Origin: Lycorma delicatula
Lineage: Eukaryota; Arthropoda; Insecta; Hemiptera; Fulgoridae
Assembly (NCBI RefSeq): GCF_047948215.1
Contig: NC_134464.1
Coordinates: forward strand, 35,897,020-35,961,019
Length of the DNA stretch: 64,000 nt
Direction: 5' to 3'
Shown here: positions 56,569-64,000 of the stretch, one piece after another
Numbering within the stretch: the first letter of the stretch is position 1
Layout of the letters: each line of letters opens with the position of its first letter
Position numbers and translations under genes: made by a program
Notes under the pieces: generated by a model
The model's input: only the letters and a program-made list of their open reading frames with translations
What the model was told of the DNA's origin: nothing
Databases searched by the model: none

Positions 56569-56939
56569 ACTCACTTTGTCTATTATAACTACAGGAAAAC
56601 GTTTCACCATCTGTATTGTTCTTTAAGTAGATTTATTATTTATAAATACGCTGACAACAAACTTAACTTTTTCTGGTATTGGTTGTTTATTTTTATATGG
56701 TGAAAAGTAATGATAAATAAGAAAATTCAAAAAATCGTTTTTTAAAAATATTTATCGGCTTCCCTACGTCATTGTTGCCCAAAAGTTTTTTTTTTTGAGT
56801 CACTGTCACTACTAGTATGCTTAAGAAGACATAAAAAGAATTTTTGGTTAAAAAAAATTATACAATAAATAAAAAGATAAGTTTTTTAGATTTTTGGGGA
56901 AGGTAAAAATTTGGGAACAAATTTTTTTAAAATCGTAGG
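56569..56939. other. Intergenic stretch
   Basis: Nothing recognised. Confidence 0.45.
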
Positions 56940-57305
56940 ATTAGCATGTACGAATGTACAGCTTAATATAAAGAGGGGTTATGTTTAAACAATTTGATAA
57001 ATTCACCGCAAAAAAACTATTTATTTCACCCCCTCTAGAGATATTGAACCCGAAATTTTATCAACAAATTGCCTCATGTACACGAGTTTCTGCACAAAAT
57101 TTCATCAAAATGGTATACCCATTCAGAAGTTATTAAGATTCAAATACGCCAACATACATATGTATGTATATACGAACATTACCCCACCACTTTTTTTTGT
57201 TTTTTTTTTGCGGGGGTCCCTAGGCCATTTTTTTACCACCACACTTTCCTTCTTGCTGGAAAAATTTACAGTAGAGCTATGATGACAGAAAAGCAGAACT
57301 GTTAT
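56940..57305 (+). repeat. Dispersed repeat family F, copy 2
   Basis: CTAGAGATATTGAACCCG, TACACGAGTTTCTGCACAAA and ATACGAACATTACCCC match 11600-11760, then AGTAGAGCTATGATGACAG matches near 11868. Two overlapping open frames in it are by-products. Confidence 0.6.
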
Positions 57306-58028
57306 TTATTAATATTAATTTGAATCTTTTATTATGGATATATTAATGTAATTCAAATTGCATTTTCAGATGTGCAGATACACGCGTATCAGGCGTACGC
57401 GCACACATCATACCCACATCAAAATAAATAATCTTAATGAATAATATCCTGGTTTTTATATAATTAAATAAATATATTTCCTCTCTAATTAACGTAAAAT
57501 TTAAAGAAACTAAATCAGTTCAGTTATTTTCATAAAAATAATTTTAAACTACCAAGTTGTGTTAATTTATTTTACTATCATCTCTCAATATTGTTGAGTT
57601 TACTGCATAACAGAGATAAAAATTAAAATACTTTAATTTAGGAAATGAAGATACCAAGGAATTTGTTTGATTAATAGTAATTAATATAACAATAATAATA
57701 TTAGTAAATATTTTAATATTAATTACAAAAAATTAATAAATCTTTTAACCGATAAGTATTTATTAATTATATCATTCATATATTTTTATTTTAAAATTTT
57801 GTCGATATATCTTTATTGAAAATCAAGGGAAAATATTATCATATTTTGCAAAAAATGGATTATAAACTAATAAAATTAAATTAAACTTATTGATAAAAAC
57901 TCGAAACTCTCTTTTTTTCTTTTTTTAATAAAATGAAGACATTTAGTTACAAAACTGGGTACAGAATTTAATTATAAGTGGATTTTGAATATTATCATAA
58001 GTACTTTTTTTTTTTTTTTAGTATTTGT
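57306..58028. other. AT-rich intergenic stretch
   Basis: Nothing recognised. Confidence 0.45.
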
Positions 58029-58030
58029 GT

Positions 58031-58660
58031 CCTTGTACGAAGTAAAGGAAGTATTGTGATCGCGAAAAATTTCGATTACTAGATTTCAACGGAAGTATCC
58101 ATTTTGACCATCCCTGAATCCACTTTCACTAGTTTCGGCGTGACGTCTGTACGTACGTACATATGTATCTCGCGTAACTCAAAAACGATTAGTTGTAGGA
58201 TGTTGAAATTTTGGATTTAGAACTGTTGTAATATCTAGTTGTGCACCTCCCCTTTTGATTCCAATCGACTGGATCAAAAGTATCCAAAAAACACCAAAAT
58301 CCAAAACCTCTGAATTTTGGACGTTTTCTTAAAAACAGTAGTAAGCTCTTATTGAGAGATTTTCAACGATATATCATAAGTGGTACTTATTTTCATTGGT
58401 TCCAGAGTTATAGCAAAATAAATTTTTAGTTAATGAAATATTTGGATTTTACAAAGGGATACATCGTTTTGAATCAGACTTAATCTTTTTTTTTTTTTTA
58501 AATTAAAAATATATTGATGTTTAATAATTATTAACCTCTGATTATAAAAGAAATTCTACGATAAATAATAATTCAATAATAACAAGAAAAAAATTTTTAT
58601 GTACTTTTAAAAATGTGTTATGTAATTTAAGAGGTGTACAAGGAAGTCATATGCTGTCAA
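58031..58660 (-). repeat. Dispersed repeat family C, copy 7
   Basis: Plus text begins TCCTTGTACGAAGTAAAGGA, then GTTTCGGCGTGACGTCTGTA, CATTGGTTCCAGAGTTATAG and CATCGTTTTGAATCAGACTT. The hairpin end near 58620-58650 is eroded but keeps TACAAGGAAGTCATATG. Confidence 0.8.
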
Positions 58661-58797
58661 TATTAGATTTTTTATTTTAATTTTCTTTTTACAATCGAGA
58701 ATTTAGATTTTTTATAATTTTTATTAAATTGTGTTACTATAATGTATCTTTTATAATATATTCTTATTGCAGTAACTTCTATGATTAACAAGTTAAA

Positions 58798-59480
58798 TTA
58801 TAAATGTTGATTTAATTTATTTCTCCTGGCGCTTCTCTTCACTTCGAACTTTGGTCGCGTGTTATTATCATGCTGCTCTCCAATATTTTCTGCTTCCTCA
58901 CCGTCTTCCAAAACATTAGCAAGTGGGTCATTAAAGTTCTTAGTAATGGTATGCAGTATGGCATATGTGATTACCACTTTGAGGATATTTTCCAGGTTAA
59001 CGTGGATGCAAACGATCGGAGGTGACCTTCGCTTTAACTGACCAAATGATCTTTCCATTATTCTCACTCTCTCTCTCTCTCTGGCACGGACCAAATCGAA
59101 GCGGCGTTGTATGCCTTTCTTGGTGGCGTAAATGGAGAGATAAGCAATGGAGATTTTCCGTAGCCTAAGTCACCAAATAAATAAGCATTTCCATCGTATT
59201 GAAAAATGTTTTTCCTAATGGGACTGCTTCTTCATATCCTAGCATCGTGCACGCTACCAGGCCATTCTGCATTTATACTTGTGGATTTCTCATCGGCATC
59301 GGCCGTAGCTTGCACACTGATATTGGCATTCTGGTTTATATACTATCGCCGTGGACAATTGGTTCTTTATTTTTATTTATTTCGTAGGTGCATTGGACCG
59401 ACTAAGGTCCAATACACGTAATACGGTTGGCAGACGAAAACGTGTTTGCCATTCTTACTTAGCGATATTAATTTCCTGTA
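58798..59480 (-). pseudogene. PIF/Harbinger transposase, C-terminal two-thirds, broken
   Basis: DDE transposase of the PIF/Harbinger superfamily on the minus strand. Blocks in order: EPIVHGDSIYKP-type text near 59360-59320, VQATADADE, then the second catalytic aspartate in WPGSVHDARI (59265-59236), a stop, GNAYLFGDLGYGKSPL, LISPFTPPRKAYNAAS, and after a frame change RIMERSFGQLKRR (the catalytic glutamate block) and ITYAILHTI. It ends KLNQHL at 58798. A (CT)n microsatellite at 59067-59082 sits exactly at the frame change. The first catalytic aspartate region is not clearly seen. No TIRs were found. Confidence 0.7.
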
Positions 59481-60000
59481 TTTAAGATGGAAAATTTATC
59501 CAATTTATACCTTTGACAAGAACTCTATCTATAACAAAATTGACAAATTTACATATCCGATCAACTCCAAAAACCTTTTCTTCTTCACATTGGAAGCCTG
59601 GATCATCCGTACAAAGTAGAAAAATCTTCATCCGTTTTTTGGAAATCAGGACTCCTCGCGTTTCTTCAGTCGTTGGTAAAAATTTCCTCCCAAAAAGTTT
59701 TTATTTCCACTATCAAAACGTAATAGTTCTTTAAATTTACTTATTATACCTTTTCAAACCGATATGTCTTCTATTGTCTGACTGGCATGAACATCTCTAT
59801 GATGATGAAGGAGAACTGAACTGACAAGCACTAAAATGTTAGCGTGCTCCAACGCAGTTATATAAAATGTAGATTCTATTCTTTATCTAACCCATCCGGG
59901 AGATTCAAGTTATATCTAGTCGTAGTAGATCTTACAGTTTTTATTCACGTAAAATCGAGATACAATTTAAAAACATATAAAATTTAATTTTTTTAAAAAA

Positions 60001-60485
60001 TATAAATTGTTTACATCAAAAATTAATTTAAACGACAAGAAAAAATTTTTGAAAGTATATGTTGGGAGTGTTGCTTTATATGGAAGTGAAACTTGGACGA
60101 TCGGAGAACCTGAGAAGGAAATATTAGACGCTTTTGAAATGTGGTGCTATAGGAGAATGTTAAAAATCAGATGGGTGGATAAAGTGACAAATGAAGAGTT
60201 GCTGTGGGAAATCGATAAAGAAAAGAAGCATTTGGAAAAATGTAGTTAAAAGAAGAAACAGACTTATAGGTCGCATATTAAGACATCCTGGAATAATCGC
60301 TTTAATATTGGAGGGACAGGTAGATGGAAAAAATTGTGCAGGCAGACAACGTTTGCAATATGTAAAACAAATTTTTAGGGATATAGGATGTAGGGGGTAT
60401 ACCGAAATGAAACCACTAGCACTAGATAGAAAATCTAGATAGGAAGAGCTGCATCAAACCAGTCAAATGACTGATGACAAAAAAA
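60001..60485 (+). mobile_element. RTE-like LINE tail, second copy
   Basis: 5'-truncated copy of the LINE at 28633-29480, starting at NLFTSKINLN, about 110 residues later than the first copy. It reads LYGSETWTIGEPEK and FEMWCYRRMLKIRWVDK. A frameshift near 60220-60240 then gives RRNRLIGRILRHPGII and DIGCRGYTEMKPLALDRKSR. The 3' end GACTGATGACAAAAAAAAAA is the same as in the first copy. Confidence 0.8.
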
Positions 60486-60489
60486 AAAT

Positions 60490-61148
60490 TAACGGCACCC
60501 ATTTTTTATTCACTTCAGTCAATGAGTCACAGGGTGAGTGAATTGAAACATCATGTTTGTTGTTGGGTCTACTGAATAACCGAACGTTTGTTGTGCATTA
60601 TACTCTGAAACTCAGTGGGTTTCTGACTGCGAAATAGTGAGGACGTCGAAAACGAAAAGTCGGTCTTGCTCATAACTACGCAAGAGTTTTTAATTATTAA
60701 TCTTTTTTGTTACTTTTTAAAATAGGTGGAAAATTAAATGTAACATGTTAAATCTGAAAAACTAATTTAAATCTAAATGGGGCGGGAGGATTCGTCAGAC
60801 AACTCGCATTTTTGAAAAGTCCGGTAGTCAATGAAATAACCCCTGGATGCTTACATTTTTAATTAGGACCACCATTTTGAACAGTTACTGTGGTTTATTT
60901 TACTAATGTTATATTATCTGATATGATAATTTATTGTTGTTAAATAAATTTTTATAGGAAAAAAAGAACTGTTTGTTTAATAACCTGTATCTGTTCATAA
61001 AACCAAAATCTGTAATGCATATTTTTCAATATTAATCCTATCTATTATTATTAATTTTTCAGTGATATTTTCTTGTAATATTATAATATATTACATGATA
61101 ATGTAATCAAGATTTTCTAGTTGAGATCGTGTTGAGTTTTTTAATTTT
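60490..61148. other. Intergenic stretch
   Basis: No gene was recognised. Part of the GC-richer text near 60780-60880 is unexplained. Confidence 0.4.
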
Positions 61149-61149
61149 A

Positions 61150-61565
61150 TTTAGGAAGAAATGAAAATTGTTTTTTTAATCTAGAGTGATTCGCTTCAAT
61201 AATTTTTGTTGTAACTTTATTTATGAACGGATTTGAACAAGTAAGGTGTCATTGTTTTTGTCATATTGCTTAAAATTTTTCTTGTATACATAACATTTAA
61301 ATAAGCGAGAGGTTTACACGGTCGCCATTTTGAAATGGATTGAGAGATCAGGTTCATTGTTTTTATATAAGTAAATCTCTGGGTCACTCTAGCAGTATAG
61401 GAAATTTCAGCTCTGTACATTTAACAAATTCCGAAAAATAAATCTTTATGTTAAAACTACAAAATGGAGGATAGCCGGTATATATGTTGATGTAAATTTT
61501 TTTTTATTTCGATGTAAGGGAAAGTCCGTATCCTGAATTCTTGAAACGGTTTTTTAAATAAGTAT
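61150..61565 (+). repeat. Dispersed repeat family G, copy 1
   Basis: GAAATGAAAATTG, TTTTTTAATCTAGAGTG, CGCCATTTTGAAATGGATTG and GTAAATCTCTGGGTCACTCT match 62690-62960. Its right part, 61405-61565, is repeated inverted at 62140-62300. Confidence 0.65.
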
Positions 61566-62084
61566 TTCTTTCTTCCTATATATATAACAATTATATTTTA
61601 TTAACAATAAATAAAAACAATATTTAATCGAATTGAACGTAAAGTGGAGGACATGAAAACAGACACAAAATTACATCAATTTTTTGCCATAATTCGGCTA
61701 TTTGTTAACCGATTTTAAAGAATAAAATGTTATTTTAATCAAAACAAAAGGCTTAATATTTTAGCAAATAACATAAATTTTGATAAAACTAATATTTATA
61801 GAGGTATAAGGATTGAAAAATAAACATAGCCGCCATTTTGTAATTTGCCAAGGTTCCTAACTTTTTTTTAATTTTAAAACTTTATTACCAAGACGCTTAC
61901 CGAATATTAATTTGATTCCTCTTTGCGAACGTAAGATATACATTTTTATATAAAAATACCAAAATGGAGGAAAGTGGGAGAACGAACGAGAAATTGCCAT
62001 TTTTTTTTGTAAGGATATTTTTTGTTTAGTTTTACATGTAGAAGCGGAAAAAGTATAGACAGCTCTCCATTTTAGAAACACTCT

Positions 62085-62093
62085 GTGTGTGTT

Positions 62094-62127
<34 letters not shown>
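62085..62127. repeat. (TG)n(TA)n microsatellite
   Basis: A TG-rich run followed by TA units. Confidence 0.85.
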
Positions 62128-62139
62128 GGAAAAAAGAAA

Positions 62140-62300
62140 TAGGTGTTTAAAAAACCGTTTCAAGAATTCAGAGTATGGGCTTCTCCTTATTTCGAAATAA
62201 ACAAAAACTTTCAATATCAACATATATACCGGCTATCCTCCATTTTGTAGTTTTAACATAAAAATGTATTTATCGGTATTGGTTAAACGTACAGAGCTAT
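62140..62300 (-). repeat. Inverted partial copy of repeat G
   Basis: The minus strand shares CTACAAAATGGAGGATAGCC, GGTATATATGTTGAT and AATTCTTGAAACGGTTTTTT with 61455-61556. Confidence 0.75.
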
Positions 62301-62689
62301 ATATATATTTATATGTAAGCAGAAAGAAATGGAGTTCTACATAGTTAAAAAAAGTTTGTATTATGATGGGTTTTTAATTTTTGTCCGCCATATTGAATCA
62401 AACTTAATTTTTTTTTAAATAGGAAGGTGGACATATGACACATGATTTTGATGTAAAGTTTTACAAGAAAAGCAATGGTGAAACCAGTTTTTCTGTTAAT
62501 GCCTACTTTATCTAGTTATAAGCACCAAAATTTTCAGTGATGGAAATCATTGTATTAAAAATAAAACGAGTTAATGCGCGATGCATGAACAATTTTATTG
62601 CATTTTATATTCATAATGCATACAATTACGAACTTTAGACAGTGCTATAATATTGATGATAATAATAAACAATAATTAATAATTAAGAA

Positions 62690-62960
62690 CAGGAAATGAA
62701 AATTGGTTTTTTAATCTAAAGTGGCTCACTTCAAGAAGTTTTGCCATAACTTTGTTATTTATGAATGGTTTTGAATAAATAACGTGTTATTTTTTTGTAA
62801 TAAAACGCTTAATTTTTTTGTAATAAATAACATTTAAATAAACCAGCGGTTGCAAAGTTATTAACAATTAAAAGGTTTACATGGTTGCCATATTGAAATG
62901 TATGGAGAGATTAAGTTATTTTTATACAAGTGAACCTCTAGGTACCCTAGGAGTATAATG
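62690..62960 (+). repeat. Dispersed repeat family G, copy 2
   Basis: TTTTTTAATCTAAAGTGGCT, AACATTTAAATAA, GTTGCCATATTGAAATG and GTACCCTAGGAGTATA parallel copy 1. Confidence 0.65.
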
Positions 62961-64000
62961 GAATGGAATGGATTGCAAAGTTGGCGGGAGTTTATAGATT
63001 CTCCCTACGGATCGCAGAACCTGGACAGTGTCCCTTGCTGCTGGATGATTATATCGGGCGTGTTTTTAAAGGTTTATTTTTAGGTGACGGGTCTAATTTT
63101 TCAATTTTTGTCTTATTTAATATTTTGTGTTTTTAAGGACGGATTTAATTGCATTCCAATACGTTGTTAACCAGCGTTATCAAACCCATTTTATGGGCCG
63201 ACCGCAGAAGGCTAGGCTTATTAAACCTGTCCTCACGACGTAATTCCCCTTCAGACCGTCCACTGAAGTCCTTTCGGTGCTAACGCTTCATAGGCTAGCA
63301 GGAATATGCCACAACGGGGCACTAACTGTATGGAGGGAGCAATGCGCCCCCTTCTCCGGAGGAGTCGCAATTGCTGGTTTAAGTTAATTTAAATGTAAGT
63401 TTTAAAATGAGAGGTTGAGTAGAACCTCTTCATCCACTTCTGTGATGGCTGCCTTTCAGGACGCATCTCTGCTGGGCTCTTTTCCGGACTCCTGTCCGTG
63501 ATGTTGGGTCGAGTAGAGGGTCTTCCTTCTTCTTCATCTTCTTCCTCTTCTTCTTCCGATGACCTTTTCATTCTTCTTTGGCCTGCACTTTCCGAGAATT
63601 GGCAGTAACCGAAGTTACATACCATTAACCTTAGTATTCCCGTGGCCCCGAAGGGTTGAACGGGAGAAAGTGCAGGTTTCTTCTTTCTTCCATCCTGTCA
63701 GTGGCTGCTGGGCAGGTGACTGCTGGGATGGTGACTGCTGGGCTCGTTCCCTCATTCTTCTTTCTTGAAAGGAAAGGGAATAGGGAACTTACAAATTTAG
63801 TGATACCTATTCGCGGTCGCGGTTTTGGGGCGGCGATCGCCTTTCCAGAAGAAGTAAATAGAAGTTCTTTACGCTACATAATATTAATCTCCAGACAAAC
63901 GTGTGTTCGGGAAGGGTTTGGGGGGACCGCGTGGCCGCAGTGAAGAAACCATTTGTTTATTGTGATGGCTGTTGTGAGTATCTGCAACAAAAGAAACAGA
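62961..64000. other. GC-richer terminal region, identity unknown
   Basis: Base composition rises sharply here. The minus strand has a frame at 63625-63389 with KRSSEEEEEEDEEEGRPSTR and SPEKSPAEMRPERQPSQKW, a charged low-complexity stretch like N-terminal parts of some LINE ORF1 proteins. The plus strand near 63700-63745 has three imperfect copies of GTGACTGCTGGG-type words. A LINE 5' region read on the minus strand is possible, as is a real host exon. I cannot decide. Confidence 0.3.

Noticed and set aside
1..64000. CRISPR arrays, bacterial operons, phage or viral genes
   Set aside because: No regularly spaced repeats, no Shine-Dalgarno-led gene strings and no viral proteins were seen. The direct repeats found are dispersed transposons.

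Overview
The window looks like nuclear DNA of an arthropod, most likely an insect with a large, AT-rich, transposon-filled genome. The grounds are split genes with GT-AG introns, several tRNA-derived SINE families, mariner-type, PIF/Harbinger, non-LTR and Penelope-like remnants of the kinds common in insects, and many AT microsatellites. A hemipteran is a guess only. No bacterial, organellar or viral gene was seen.

Only one host gene is convincing, and it runs on the minus strand. A first exon at 48681-48592 (TATA box, ATG in good context, signal peptide, GTAAGT donor) and a last exon at 19556-18774 (acceptor, 260 codons rich in Asn, His, Ser, Tyr and Pro, stop, AATAAA) are both phase 0 and can join into a secreted low-complexity protein of about 290 residues. 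The intron would be about 29.0 kb and would hold nearly everything between 19.6 and 48.6 kb. The two exons were linked by signals alone.

Layout. 0-18.4 kb (downstream of the gene): mariner-like transposase fragments at 0.1 and 17.2 kb, a nearly complete 1.32-kb mariner with TIRs at 9.9-11.2 kb, a 0.88-kb palindrome at 7.2-8.0 kb, SINE families A and B, and dispersed repeats D, E and F. 19.6-48.6 kb (intron): a long-TIR palindromic element (20.8-22.4 kb), LINE remnants (26.3 and 28.6 kb), mariner copies (31.4, 35.2 and 40.0 kb), a Penelope-like element nested in one of them, SINEs, and family C repeats. 49-64 kb (upstream of the gene): more family C, Penelope, LINE and Harbinger remnants, a second RTE-like LINE tail at 60 kb, a repeat family at 61-63 kb, and an unexplained GC-richer end.

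The repeats are nested: an RTE-like LINE inside family I, an R1-like LINE inside family D, a Penelope element inside a mariner, and SINEs joined to other repeats. The most interesting signals are three short hammerhead-ribozyme-like cores in or beside Penelope-like remnants, two SINE families with different tRNA-like heads but a shared 3' tail, and a SINE pair bounded by a single 14-bp target duplication. All coordinates of degenerate elements are approximate because alignments were made by eye.
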